Part shown: one piece after another, positions 1-13,058 of the stretch
Numbering within the stretch: the stretch's first letter is position 1
Layout of the letters: every line of letters begins with the position of its first letter
Assembly (NCBI GenBank): GCA_013365365.1
Contig: JABVXU010000191.1
Location: 1 to 64,000, forward strand
DNA from: Cruorifilaria tuberocauda
Taxonomy: Eukaryota; Nematoda; Chromadorea; Rhabditida; Onchocercidae
Direction of reading: 5' to 3'
DNA length: 64,000 nucleotides
The notes under the pieces: model-generated
Database searches by the model: none
Told to the model about the DNA's origin: nothing
Seen by the model: only the letters and a program-made list of their open reading frames with translations
Program-made: the position numbers and the translations under genes

Positions 1-10
1 ATCATTGTTG

Positions 11-57
<47 letters not shown>

Positions 58-182
58 GTTATTATCATTATTATTGTTATTATTATTGCTATTACTATTA
101 TTATTATTATTAATATTACCATTATTTATATTATTATTATTATTATTGCTATTACTATTATTATTATTATTATTATCATTTG
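1..182. repeat. (ATT)n-type trinucleotide array
   Basis: Nearly pure ATT/TTA triplets with scattered ATC, GTT and GCT interruptions run to about base 182. The long poly-leucine reading frame here is an artefact of the repeat. The array continues off the left edge, so its full length is unknown. Confidence 0.95.
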
Positions 183-217
183 TTAAAAAGAATTTATTCA
201 ATTTCAATCAACTAACT

Positions 218-305
218 GATAACGACGACGACGAGACGACGACAACGACAAGACGATGACGGTGATGATGACGACGATGATGACGACGACGACGACGACG
301 GCGAC
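218..305. repeat. (GAC/ACG)n trinucleotide tract
   Basis: A GAC/ACG/ATG-rich tract with period 3 directly follows the ATT array and a short unique spacer. It is locally much richer in GC than its surroundings. No gene is proposed; the frames through it are low-complexity. Confidence 0.85.
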
Positions 306-384
306 AAACTATTGGAGAGAGAGAGGCAATCCTTTCTCCGACACAATCACCACCTCTTCCTTACCTGTCGCTTCGTTGACGCCT

Positions 385-872
385 ACTAATACTACGACCA
401 CTACGACTACTGCTACTATTACTATTATTACTACTACTGCTACTTTTGCTACTACTACTATTATTACTACTACTGCTACTTTTGCTACCACTACTATTAT
501 TACTACTACTGCTATTTTTGCTATTACTAATATTACTGCTATTACTATAGTACTAATGTTATTGCTACTATTGGTATTATAACTGCTGAAAATTACTATT
601 ACTACTATGATTTTTACTACCACTGCTGCTACTACTACTGCTGCTATTACTACTACTATTACTGCTGTGCTGCTCTAATACTATTACCATTGCTATATCA
701 CTACTGCTATTGCTATTATTACTGTTACAACTGCTACTTCTACTACTATTACTGCTCCTACTACTAGTACTACTACTGCTACTTCTGCTACTTCTACTAC
801 TACTGCTACTACCACTGCTGCTACTACTACTACTGCTACTATTATCACTGCTGCTGCTACTACTATCATCCC
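385..872. repeat. Degenerate (ACT)n trinucleotide array
   Basis: About 490 bases of ACT/ATT/GCT triplets with many point changes. Within it a longer unit (TTTGCTAC-CACTACTATTATTACTACTACTGC type, near 445-530) is repeated about three times, which suggests higher-order duplication. The poly-Ser and poly-Leu frames on either strand reflect the repeat and not genes. Confidence 0.9.
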
Positions 873-1189
873 CCAATACCATTCTCAATATCGGTAACAT
901 TGTGGTATGAAGAAATTGATGTTTGAAGGCAAGACGAGAGAAGGAAAAAAAGACGGCGCAAATTGAATAGAAACGGAAATGAAGAGAAAAGAAAAAAAGA
1001 AGAAATTAATGAATACATTGATGAAAGGACAAATTTCCCAAATTAAATTCAAAAGAAAATTACTCAATTAGGAAAAGCGAGAAATAGGAGAAAAGATAAA
1101 AAGATTACCAAATTAACAATTTTACAGTTATCGTCAAATTTGGGAGAGTTTTCTTTTCTTTGTAAAAAATGAATTATTTTTGATGAAAA

Positions 1190-1263
1190 TGATAAATGAT
1201 AAGGTGATAAGTGATAAATGATAAAATGATAAACGATAAGGTGATAAGTGATAAATGATAAAA
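1190..1263. repeat. Two 37-bp units packed with TGATAA sites
   Basis: Two nearly identical 37-bp units (1190-1226 and 1227-1263, one visible difference) carry nine exact TGATAA hexamers and one CGATAA in 72 bases. TGATAA matches the WGATAR site of GATA transcription factors and, in nematodes, the ELT-2 gut site. A regulatory role is inference; it could equally be a small minisatellite. Confidence 0.8.
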
Positions 1264-1449
1264 TGATCAAAATGTTGTAATTTACAATTTACAAAAATAG
1301 AAATATCACATTTATTTATTTATGTTTCAATTTGGTAAACATTAAATTTTATAATTCATTTTGGATTTATCATTTTATCATAAGTTATCATTTTAATTTA
1401 TCGTTTTGTCATTTCAAAATTTATTATTTTAATTTGAAAAATATAATTT

Positions 1450-1665
1450 TTTTTTGCTTAATAAATAAATAAATAAATACGTAAACGAATATAAGAAAAT
1501 AAATAATAAATATATCTAAAATAAAGATTGGAAAAATTAATAAACAATAAATAAATAAATAATAAATACATTTAATAAATACGTGAATAAATATAAGAAA
1601 ATAAATAAATAATAAACAAGTGAGTAATAAATATATTTAATAAGTAAATAAATAAATATACAACT
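1450..1665. repeat. AATA/AAAT microsatellite-like region
   Basis: Repeated AATAAATA units are interspersed with two related longer segments (AATACGTRAA-TRAATATAAGAAAATAAATAA type near 1476 and 1578). This indicates a short internal duplication. No coding potential is visible. Confidence 0.75.
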
Positions 1666-2610
1666 TAATAAATCAGGTTTACTTGTAGCAGAAAACAATT
1701 ACCTAAATATGAAAAGCAAAAATTCATTCATTCATTCATAAATATCTAAACAGTAGTGAGGAACAAAATGATAATTAAAACAAGAAGATAGGATGATATT
1801 ACTATATTTGTTTACTGTTACTGTATATATCGTATCAAATGAAATTGATTTTCTGTACAAAATATATACAAATACAATTTTACTGTCGTTGAGAGAAATT
1901 GAATTTCCAATAAATTTCATACAGTATCTATTCATCTATCTATCTGTTTCTCCCCGAAAAATTCCTTCATCGTTCATTTTTAGTTTATAACAGTTTATCG
2001 TTTCTAGTTTGATTGTAAAATGATAATCATTTTGTAAAGTTTTAGTAACAATTATTATGTTTACTTTGATAAGAAGAGAAAAGAGGAGAGGGAGAGAGAA
2101 AAGGAGAGAGGGAGAGAGAGCGAGAATGTGTATATGTATAAGTATATGAGGGATACTTGATATTCCAGCAACTATCCCAGACAATTTATTTATTTCATTT
2201 TCCCTTCTTCTTCCTCTCTCCCTCTCTCTCTCTCTCTCTCTGTCTCTCTTTCTCTTTTGTTTACAAGAAATTTAATCGGAATATTTCATTATGGTCAGAA
2301 AAATGATAAAACGTTTAAATGAATGATAGAGTGATATATATGCATGTATATATCATATATATATGTTGTATTCGTAGGAATTTTATCATGATATTACCGG
2401 TTAGGAAAAGGAGTCGTCAAGTGATTATTTCTGTGTACAAAGAAAGGATAGATTAATTGACGAAAAATTTTTAATCAGGTCAATGGGATGTATGAATCAT
2501 TATTATCTTACAATCTTCATACTCTCATTCATTTTATATATTTGAAATTAATTTGAAGAAAAAAAAAGAAGGGAAAAGCTTTTTTTTCGAGCGATAACGA
2601 TGATAATGAT

Positions 2611-2733
2611 AATAAAATAATAATAATAATAATGATAATAGTGATGACAATAATGATAATAATAATAATGATGATAATGATAATAATAATAATGATGATG
2701 ATAATGATGACGATAATGATGACAATAATGATG

Positions 2734-2764
<31 letters not shown>

Positions 2765-2768
2765 TTAA
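2611..2768. repeat. (AAT/GAT)n trinucleotide array
   Basis: About 160 bases of AATAAT, GATGAT and GATAAT triplets. The long Ser/Leu and His/Tyr frames on the minus strand come from this array and are not considered genes. Confidence 0.9.
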
Positions 2769-3989
2769 TGATAAAATTAAAAAATTCGAATGAAAATGTT
2801 TTCAAATGATTATTTATAAATACATGCTGTCGTTCGTTCGATTCGATAATAGAAAAATGAAAGCATGAAATTTTTGAAATATAAAAAAAATTATTTTATT
2901 ACACTGAAAAATGATGGGAATAGAATGAGAATGAAGATTGATAATTATATTTAAAATAGAAAATAAAGAAAAGAAGAAATGTTAAAATGATGATAAGTAA
3001 ACCGGAAGTAGCAATATTTTCTACATTTCAATTTCCTTTTACTGACCATTTCATTGACCATTATCATTTTCCCTTGTTACTCTCTCTCTCTCTCTCTCAC
3101 TCTTCCTCTCTCTCTCCCTCTCTTTCTGTCTGTCTTTCGTTTTCTCTCACTTATTTACGTTTAAATGAAATAAACTTTTTCATGTAAATAATCTTCTCCT
3201 ACTTAACAATTTAGTCTTAATGAGGAGACATTCATAGTTTACTCTAATCATACCTGTTTGTATAATTACTCACTTAAAAAAGTTACTCACTCACTAGCTG
3301 ATGAAAATGATTATCATTCTAAATTTTTTTTCCTTATCACAATGATTACTTTAAGTAAGATCAGTTAATGATTAAACTGATAATTACCCATTTTAATTTG
3401 AATATGAAAAAAGAAAATGATAGGAATGATAAGAATGATAATAGACTAAGTTGATAGTATATTTAGAAATGAAAAACTAACGAATATAAGTTATACCTGT
3501 TTAAAATGATAAAATTAGTATAATACTATAACTGATCAATCTAAAAAGGCCAGACAGAAAATCAATGAAGGGTTTAGTTTAATGCGAATTCGTAAATTGC
3601 TGAAATTTGAAATTTCGTATTCCATTTGTCGTGAAATGTGTAAAAGGTCAACGACACTGTCCCAGTAAATGATAATGCGTCTCATCACTTCCCCCTTCTA
3701 GTTATCATTTCAATCATTAATCATTTATATGATAAAATTGATTAAAGCAAATTGACCCAATAGAAATTTATAATTGTCAAAGAAACAATCCCTTATTTCA
3801 TTTCAGATATCATTTTTATCATATTATATGATAATTAAAATTTAATCAATGCAAATTTTATCAATGATAAATATTGATCCTTCGTCTTATTATCATTCGC
3901 AAAATTTTGAAATTGATTTTATCAAGTTAAGTCACTAAAATTATACGATAAATGATCACTGATTTTCAATTCAATTCAATGATCTATAA

Positions 3990-4200
3990 TAACTATCATA
4001 GCCTATCATAATCAATAACCTGTCATAATTATCATAAGCCTATCATAATCAATAACCTGTCATAATTATCATAAGCCTATCATAATCAATAACCTATCAT
4101 AATTATCATAGCCTATCATAATCAATAACCTATCATAATTATCATAGCCTATCATAATCAATAACCTATCATAATTATCATAAGCCTATCATAATCAATT
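3990..4200. repeat. 36/37-bp tandem repeat, about 6 copies
   Basis: A unit of the form CCTATCATAATCAATAACCT followed by RTCATAATTATCATA(A)G repeats about six times with few changes. Units alternate between 36 and 37 bp through loss of one A before the final G. It is rich in ATCAT/ATGAT, like the GATA-type repeat near 1.2 kb. Confidence 0.92.
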
Positions 4201-4786
4201 ATCTAAAACTAACAAAATCATAATTTACAAAATAATATTAATTATCATTATCAATCAATTGGGTTATATCTATTATGTAATATCAACTGCTTACTCTATT
4301 ATAAGTAAATTGATAAAGACAAATATAAAAGTTACGAATATAATTTTTGATTGCAAACCAATAATGTTAGGGAATAAAATAAATGTTTATTTGCACTGTG
4401 CCATTAAAGCCTCATTCATTATAAGCAGAAAAAAACAAAAAAAAACTGAAAGTATTGGCACTGTTTCTCAAAATTGTCTTAGCACATTATTTAATAAAAA
4501 TAAATTTGAATATTTTTGCTCTCTTCAACTTATCATATACTGATAACACATATAGAAAAAAGCATTGCTAATAATAATAGCTGGAAGAAAAGCGAGCAAA
4601 CTGCTAAGCTTTAAGCTTACAATACTCTCCCATACTTACAGTGAATAATGAGAAAATTAACAGTTATGTATATCAAACATTTCCTCTCACATTCCATTTC
4701 TCTCCTCATCCAAAAAGATTTCAAATCCAATACTTCGATAAATTTATTGCATAATAACTCGTTTACCTTTAAATGCATTTTTAATT

Positions 4787-4908
4787 TGACCTGATATAAA
4801 TGATAATTTTGATATAAACGACATTTGGGTTGACCTGATATAAATGACAATCTTGATATAAACGACATTTGGGTTGACCTGATATAAATGATAATTTTGA
4901 TATAAATT
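4787..4908. repeat. 44-bp tandem repeat, about 2.7 copies
   Basis: A 44-bp unit containing TTGACCTGATATAAATGA and GATATAAACGACATTTGGG is present almost three times with one or two substitutions per copy. A minus-strand frame of 105 aa runs across it but is repetitive and not considered coding. Confidence 0.9.
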
Positions 4909-6916
4909 ATGACTTCAGCATAAAATTCTATCAAATAATATCAAGTATGATCGATAATTGAGAAGCTATTTAAAAGAGACTGCTGTTTTGTTGAAAAGAA
5001 TTGAAAAGGAGAAAAGCAAGGAGAAAAAAATCTTTTTAATTTTTATTTTATCCAAATGACGAATTTTCCCTCTGTTTTTTTTTTCTTTTCTTCTTTTTCT
5101 TTGTTTCTTCGTCTTTCTCTCTATTTTAGGCTAAATCGAAACTAATATGTACTTTTAAATGAGGCAAACAATGATATCATTTTTAATTAAATTTTAAAAT
5201 TATTTAATGCTAACGGATATTAATCGAAACAGTTTCATTGTAATATTTAATGATTTATAAACTTTTCGTTTTTTGTTTTAAAAGTTTTTGTTTTTTTTTG
5301 AACATTCTAATTCATTAATTTATTTAATTCAATAAATGAATGCTTTGAAGATAATTTGTAGAAAAAAAAAGAAATTTCTGGAATTTTTTTTAGCAAACAT
5401 ATATTTTCTTATTTACGATTTTAAAAATTGATCGATAATACTTTTAAACTATTTACATATCTGATCCGATATTTGATAATTTACTATTGATATTTTTTTC
5501 ATGACCTAATTTGTTTTTTTTTTGTTGTCTTTTGTTAACAATTAAGAGATAGAATAGATAAAAGAGAAGTAATTTGTTCACTCATAAAATTGATGTTATC
5601 AGTTCAGAAAATTGACAAGTATTCAGGCCTACGATTGTTAAGTAGAAAAAAGAAAAAAAACGCAAATAAAGTTAGTTTCATAGTTTGAGATATTTAAATG
5701 AAAATTAATTCAATGTTGTAAAGTATTTCTAAAAGTTTTTTTAATGTAAAGTTAAATTCTACTGAAATTAACAATTAGCATATTAAAATATCGGTGCTGA
5801 AATGTAAGTAAAGTTATAAACAGATAGATTTCAATAAAAGTTATATTTAATTTTTCTTGAAGTTTATTTAGAACGATATAACAAAGTTTTGTCTGTTGTT
5901 TTTTTTTTCAAATTAACAAATAATAAACAATAAAATAATAAATAGAATTTTATGCAAAACCTTAAATTTTAAATTCCTTAAAGAAATAGAAGATAAGAAA
6001 ATATTCTTCCATTTCAATTTTATTATTTTAGAAAAATTTCTTACCGTAACAGGAAAATTTTTATTTTTATTATTTTTTCAATCCTTTAAAACCATTTTTT
6101 ACTTTAATATTGAAAATTTAAATTCTCACAATAAATTTGAATATTAATAAAATCAGCGGGGAAAAAATCCTATCTACAGTAGAAAAAAAACGTGAAAAAA
6201 TGCACGTTACACGTTGTGATAATGTTTGGATACGTACGTATATCGTCGTATAAAGCAGATATATCTATTGATACGTACGTTTTCTTTCCAAAACTTATTC
6301 CACTATAATAAATTTTCAGATTATTGAATGAATTGTTTACGTCAGAAAAGTTTTAGCAAAAATGCCAAAAAAAAAAAGGAAAGGGAAAAAGAAAAGGGAG
6401 AACGAAAAAAAAGAAGACGTAGGCAAAAATGCTTAAATATTTCCTTTAGCAAATCAAGATTGTTATTATAATATTATTGACGTGTAATTAATATGAAATA
6501 AAATGAAAGTAAGTCACCCACGCGTTAAAAAGTTGATAATGTGTTTTGCTATCTGCTATGGGCTACAAATGATATCATAGCTAAGCGATAGTTATTGCAA
6601 AGCCTTATTAGAGTAGGGTAAGCTATAAGCTAGGCTAAGCTAAGCATAAGCTAGGCTCATCAAATTGACTGGCTCTATCCTTCCTAATAAAGCATGCTCT
6701 AGAAAGAAAAAAAAGCCCTTCCATTCATTAAGAATAATGAAAACAGTGCTAGAAAATGTTCTATGATATCGAATGGAACGGAAAGAACGGCTTTCTAAAG
6801 CTATCTTTCATTTATTTTAAAAGAATAAAAATAAAAATGCAAAGTTTTCTAGGCTCTTTTATTCGGTGCTTCTTTTGGTTATTGTTGTTGTTATTTTTGC
6901 GATCATTGAAACGAAC

Positions 6917-7210
6917 TTTGACCTTTCATTGTTAAGCAAAAATTTGTCAAATGAATAAAAATTGAAAAATGGGTAATAAAATTTAATGACTAATGGAAAT
7001 TCATTATATTACTTCTGGCCTTTGACCTTTCATTGTTAAGCGAAACTTTATGAAATAGATAAAAATTGAAAATGTGTAATAAATTTCGGTCCTTTGACCG
7101 TTCATTGTTAAGCAAAAATTTGTCGAATAGATAAAAATTGAGAATGGATAATAAAATTTGTAATTAATGTGGCCATTCATCATATTATTTCGGTCCTTTG
7201 ACCTTTATGA
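6917..7210. repeat. Imperfect long tandem repeat (TTTGACCTTTCATTG family)
   Basis: Three to four units begin with a CCTTTGACCTTTCATTGTTA-like core, continue with GATAAAAATTGA and end in a variable ATAAAATTT tail. Unit length varies from about 65 to 120 bases. The cores are well conserved and the tails differ by indels. Confidence 0.8.
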
Positions 7211-8169
7211 CCTATTATTTACTATATATTATTTGTAATTACTGCAGAAAAGTTCAATTAAATACTTTTGATTAATTATATTATTTTTATTAAAAAAACA
7301 GAAGAGAGAAACTAATTTTCTGCTTAGCTTTATTGGATGAATTGAAAGAATTGTAAATGATTCAAACGATTTATTGATAATTTAAATTAGATAAACAAAA
7401 TATTGATTTAAACAAACTATTATATATTATATTTCAAAATTTTGTGTATGAAATTTTAGAAATGAAAAAATAATGAAAAGATAAATTTAAAATTATAAGT
7501 ATAGATAAAGAAATCTTTAGAATTACCTGAATTTTATCGTTTTTTTTGAAAATTTAAATTTAAAAAATAACAATTTTGTTGAAATTAATCGAAGTGGAAC
7601 GAAGGTTAATTTAATTTCAAACTAAAAATTCGCTAAATTTCTTTAAATCAATTCATGAACTATTCAAATTAAAAGTATATTTCATTTATAATTTTTAAAA
7701 ATGCTGAAGTGTTAAAAAAAAAAATTGTTAAAGCAAATTTCTCATTAGAAATAGAAAAAAAAAGTGAAGAAAGGGAAGGAGGAAAATTTGTCGAAAACAT
7801 TTTGTTTTAATTCTTCTTCAAAACCATTTCAATTCAGTTCATTTCATTCATAAACAAATGTTAGCAAACAAAATAAAAAGGGAAAGAAGCAGAATGATAA
7901 TTATGATTCAAATTAGTTGGAAAAAAAAGCCGTAAATATGAAATGATAGTGTGATAATGATAAAATGATGATCATGATTGAAGATGATGGAATAATGATA
8001 AAATATGAGTAAGTAAATAAAATAGTAAACAAATGATAAGCAGTGAAATAACAAATAGTGTTATTCAATGTAAAATTTTTTTAATTATATTTTTTTAACT
8101 AATAAAGGAAAGGAAGAACAAAATAAAATGATGGTATAGCGAATGAAAATGAAAATACAAACTTTATGA

Positions 8170-8292
8170 TAAAGTAAAGTAAAGTAAACTTTACTGCTTA
8201 AGATTAAATACGGTTTAAAAAAAAGCAGATTATTTGGAATACTATGTGATATTATTCAGTTTTCTATGATAAAGTAAAGTAAACTTTACTTA
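8170..8292. repeat. Duplicated AGTAAAG-hairpin element
   Basis: The segment TATGATAAAGTAAAGTAAAC followed by TTTACT occurs twice, near 8166 and 8267. Each copy contains the inverted repeat AGTAAAG-TAAA-CTTTACT, a 7-bp stem with a 4-base loop. Its function is unknown. Confidence 0.7.
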
Positions 8293-8375
8293 TTTTTTAA
8301 AATAAATTTAAGAATGATGAAAGAAGGAATTTGGATGAATTGAAAAGCTTAAAGGTGTAGAGATACACCTGTACC

Positions 8376-8438
8376 ATGGCACCGTTTATTTACCTCGAGG
8401 ATACTCTTGAGAAGAAGAGGATAGATGTTAAAGGAAAG
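8376..8438 (+). CDS. Candidate isolated first exon, function unknown
   Basis: An ATG opens a 21-codon frame reading MAPFIYLEDTLEKKRIDVKG plus K, ending at a strong donor, AAG followed by GTAAGA. Its base and amino-acid composition is protein-like, unlike the surrounding desert. A perfect 7-bp hairpin with a GAGA loop (8353-8370) sits five bases upstream of the ATG. I could not find a convincing next exon and recognise no homologue. It may be the start of a gene with very long introns, a relic exon, or chance. Confidence 0.3.
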
Positions 8439-10780
8439 GTAAGAGAGAAGAAGCATTTTAAACTTTAATTCATTAAAAAATATAACTTTTATAAATGTTG
8501 AGCAAATCTTTTAAGTATTTTATAAAATTTACAAATTTTTTTTTTGTTTTGAAATGATTATTTTTAACAGGTAAGTAAAAAGTTAGTTAATGAAATTTGC
8601 AATAAAATAATAATCGATGAGATAAAATGATATTAGAGAAGCGCAAAATGTATAAGAAATTTTGATTAACTTTGAAAATCACCTGCTAAGCTAATATTTG
8701 CAACATGTATTACTCTGATATAGCCAGAAACACCTGTTCAAGTTTACTAATTTCCTTTTGTTTTTTTCTTATTCTTAATTCTAAATGAAGTTGGTTAGTA
8801 AATCGATAGCAATTAATATAATAACATAATGTACTTCTAAATAACTTATCTATTTAGGTTATTGAAAAAAAAAAAACATAAGTGTAAAATAAACTTAAAA
8901 GCATAAAAGATTGTTAGAAGAATTAATAATTTCTAAAAAGAAAAAAAAAAGAAGAGAGTATTATCGGAGAAATAAAGTAAGTACCATTGAAATTGAAAGA
9001 ATTATTATATTAATGAGTACCACAAATTCATTGAAGTACTATAAGACGAATAGGTACCACTTCACTTACGGTACCACAGTTTCTTTTTTCCTATCCTTTC
9101 CATCTTTTTACTTTTTTTTTGTCTCTTTACTTTATTACCTTATCTTTTTTATTTTAATAATTTATGCAAATTCTTTCTGGGAGACACTTCTAGCTATGAA
9201 CTTTACTTTTAAATAGTGCAAATTTTATGTATTTTAATAATCTAAGAAAAAAGCATTCGAGAGAATATCCAATCGATTTTCAGCTAATATTTCATTTTAA
9301 ATTTTAATAATGTGCAAATGTTTCATTCGTTGTCAGTTATCATTGATTACATGAATGATAAATTATTTTATGAGAGAATTTCTTTAATTTGCAATTCAAA
9401 TTGTTTTGTATTTGAGAATTTTAAAATATTTTTTGTTTTTTTTCGTTTTTTAAATTTATGTTTTTTTTTTCAAATCGAAATTTGTTGCGTGACGTTTATC
9501 AAAAATACCTTTTTATTTACTTGAGTAATCAAAAATATTGTTAAATAATGATTGCATGAAAAGATGCAATTCGACAATTTTCATAATTTTCTTTTACTAA
9601 AAAAATAAAAATAAAAATCCTTCATGTTCTCATGAATCTCTTGTGAGAAATGAAAAAAAAGCTTTGAAATGATTTAATGAAAAAAATTATCCAATCGAGT
9701 AATTATTACTTTCAATAATTGAGAGAAATCAAAGATTATTGGACAAAAAGAAATAAATTAATAACAACGGGCAAATATTTTTCTATCTTAAAATTTCATT
9801 GACATAAAAGAGGAAAATGTAATTTCAAAAAAGCAAAAAGCAAGAAAAAAATGCATGAGAAAAAAAAACGGAAAGCTAAAAATTGACATAAAAGATGGAA
9901 ATGTAATTTCAAAAAGCAAGAAAAGAAAGAAATGCATGAAAAAAAGTTTGAAAATTCTGGAATGCGGAACTTTCAACGGAGAAAACGAATTACGGAATCA
10001 CTACAAAAGGGATTTTTTTTGTTTCTCTTTACCTGCAAAAATTTCCCCATCTGTTTTTTTTTCCTAAAAGTTAGAATGGAAAGCGATCGTTTAATATTGA
10101 AGAATTGTCTTTTTTCTTTTTGGGAAAAATGAATGATTATTGAGAAATGTTTGTTGTGATAAATTGATGAAATGAATTGAATTTAAATGATTATATCAAT
10201 TCGAGGAGGAGAATTTTTCCTTTTTCGTTTTTTTTTTAGCTTTTAATTTTTTTCTTTTTTAGAGTATTATTTATTTATTTATGGATATTATTATTTGAGG
10301 AGAAGGAAAAGATTTTGAAAAGGTAAAGGGGCGCAAAAATGATTGTACCGCCGCGAAAAAAATTTTATCTTATCATTTTTCATCGGATCATTTTCGTTAT
10401 CATCATTTTTGTTTGCATTCGTCTTTTCTTTCCTTTTTGTTTTATTATTATAATTTAAAAATGAAAAAATGTGATACCACGAAGTTTTCTTTCTTTCTTT
10501 TTTTTTCTTGCTAAATTTTATTTGTTAATTTATCCAGGAGAAGAAAGAATGGATGATTATTCTGATAAATATTGATAAAAATGATAAGCAAAATTATATT
10601 TTGTATAATATAAATTTTAATATATTTTTAGTTGGTTATTTAGAATGAAAATTGTTTAATATTGTGAAAAAAAAAGTTTTTTTTTCGTTTATTATCTTTT
10701 ATTTGTTTTTTCGTTTTTTTTTTCATTAAAAATAAAGTTTAAAAAATTTGTTATTGTAGAAAAAGATATTCAAAGAAAGA

Positions 10781-10816
<36 letters not shown>

Positions 10817-12879
10817 AGAAAAAAGAGAGGAGAGAGAATTGTAATTCATTCTAGAAACTAAATATGTTGCAAAAATCTTTCAGAAAATAATTTGATAGCA
10901 ATAAAAGTAGCATTTGAAAGTTTTAATTCGACAATTTCTCTTCCTATCTCTCTCTCTTTCTCTCTCTCTCTGGTCTCTTTTGAAACATATGTATTACATT
11001 AGAACAAATCAGGAAAACATTTAAAAATTATTTTTCAGAATATTTTTGAGAAAATCTTTACACTAAATCAAGAAATCATTCCAATCATTCCATGATCATC
11101 AAATAAATTAGGGGAAATTAAAGGAAATTTTAATTTAAATTTGATTTCAAAATGATGCAATACGTTTTGCTTCACTTAAAACTTTTTCGATTCAGAAAAA
11201 GGAACAACTGACAAAAGAAAATAATAGCAATGTACATGATAATACAAAATGTACGCCACCAATACGCACGTACACGTACACAACGTATACATCTACATCC
11301 AGTCATGATGAAACGGTTTAATGCGCACATTCTCAAATGAACAATTACCGCCCCAACGTCATCAAGTTTATACGAAGTTTTTTGACTTTACTCACTTTCA
11401 TTTTGTAATTGCATCAAATAGCTTTTTTTTCTATTCATAATAAGCTAAAATGATTGCAAACAAATATTTTAAAGCTAAAGTAAATTTCTTACTTAAATTT
11501 CATTTAAAAATTTAACTGAAAAATAATTCGTATAATCAAAAAATTTAAGCAAAAAAAAAAAACAAATGAGTCATTTTAGACATTTAAAACAAATTGAAAA
11601 AATCAATCGATATTAGTTACAAAAACAAAAATAAAAAGAAACTTTGTCATAACTTTATCATAAGAATTTTCTTCGTACAACAGAAAAAAGAAAATTCCAT
11701 AATAAGTTTTCTTGTTATCAATCAAAACTAAACAAAATGAATAGAATTCATCAAAAAAATTCTTTCCTTATCACAAATACCAATGAATTCAATCATTAAT
11801 ATTAATTTAGATTATTTTAAATTTTAATGCATAAGAAAAAGTTTAAGAAATTAAAAAGAGAGATATCGAGAGAAAAAATTTTATAGTATATTAATTTAAT
11901 ATGATTAAAGTAATAAATTAAAATGATTTATTACTTTTAATATATCAGAAAAAAGAATGAAATACCTTTTTTTTTTGATAACTTCACAAAATGACAAAAA
12001 TGTAGACAGTTTTAGTTTTTTTTTTCAATTCGTCCAAAAAAATTATTTATTTAAATTGTTGAAGTAGAATGAAATACGATTGAATAAAATAGAATTGATA
12101 AATTAAACAGAAAAGATTGAAGCTATCATGATGATAAGAGGTACATCTTATCATGTTTTATCACTACAATTCATGATCGATCCAAAAGAAACTAGAAAAA
12201 ATATCTATTCCAATTAGATTAATCAACTGTCATGTATGGATCGGTTAGATTGACCTTAAATGATATATCGATCTATTGTTGCTACTATATGAATGCAAAA
12301 AAAAATTACGTAAAGTTATGCCTATTTACAAATATTTACTTCATACTTTACCTATTCCATTTACTTCTTCCATATTATACTTAAAACTTCTCTTATCAAT
12401 TTATGTAAGCATTTTATTTGTTCGGTATTAACTTTGATATTATAATTTCAGATAAATACCTCAATATATCATTCTCTTTTTGAGAGTAGGAAAAAAGAAA
12501 GAGAGAGAGAGAGAGAGAGAAAATAAAAATTCATTTTAGTAAATTATAAAAAATTTTCGCTATTTACATGTTCCCTCTATAAATATTTAATATTGCTGGA
12601 AGAATTAGATTACGTTTTTTAATTTCCGGAAATTGATCAGATAAATTGCCATCTACCTTTTTCCTACCTTTTAAGTTTAATTCTTTTTTTAGTTAGAAAA
12701 GAAAAAAGTACAAATCGATGTGCTGTTATAATTTCATCAAAAATTTTTGGATGAAATTTTCTCGTTTTCTTTTTTTTTTTGCTAACGTTATAATTTCATA
12801 CGAATGAAACCTGAAATGCTTTCATTATCTCATAAAAATGATTATAAGTTAAGAATGTAATCATTTCTGAATATACTCT

Positions 12880-13058
12880 TGCTGATATGATAATTGGAGA
12901 GAGTAACCAACCACATACGTGTACTGAAATGATAGTTGGATAGAATAGCAATAACCTGTACTGATATAATAATTGGATAGAATATCTTATACCGATAGAA
13001 TAGTTGGATAGAATAGCAATATACCTATACTGATATGATAATTGGTAGAGTAGCAGTG
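12880..13058. repeat. Imperfect tandem repeat (TACTGATATAATAATTGG unit)
   Basis: Four units share TACTGATATGATAATTGGAT and GAATAGCAATA, with lengths from about 36 to 56 bases because of indels. It lies in non-coding DNA. Confidence 0.75.

Larger units (their letters stand above)
891..8340. other. AT-rich gene-free region with scattered repeats
   Basis: I found no convincing exon here. The stretch holds homopolymer runs, TC- and GA-rich tracts (about 2215-2245, 3082-3125), frequent TGATAA/TTATCA motifs and the tandem repeats listed separately. Short open frames lack splice support and protein-like composition. Confidence 0.6.

Noticed and set aside
5..910. Long poly-Leu, poly-Ser and Thr-rich open frames
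   Set aside because: They are translations of trinucleotide repeats; no start context, splice sites or complex composition.
6617..6660. TAAGCTAGGCTAAGC repeats resembling nematode telomere TTAGGC
   Set aside because: The units are not exact TTAGGC tandems and the tract is under 50 bases; an interstitial telomere is not supported.
9788..10132. Overlapping Lys- and Phe-rich frames on both strands
   Set aside because: Low-complexity A- and T-rich sequence with an internal direct repeat (AATTGACATAAAAGA type); no coding signal.
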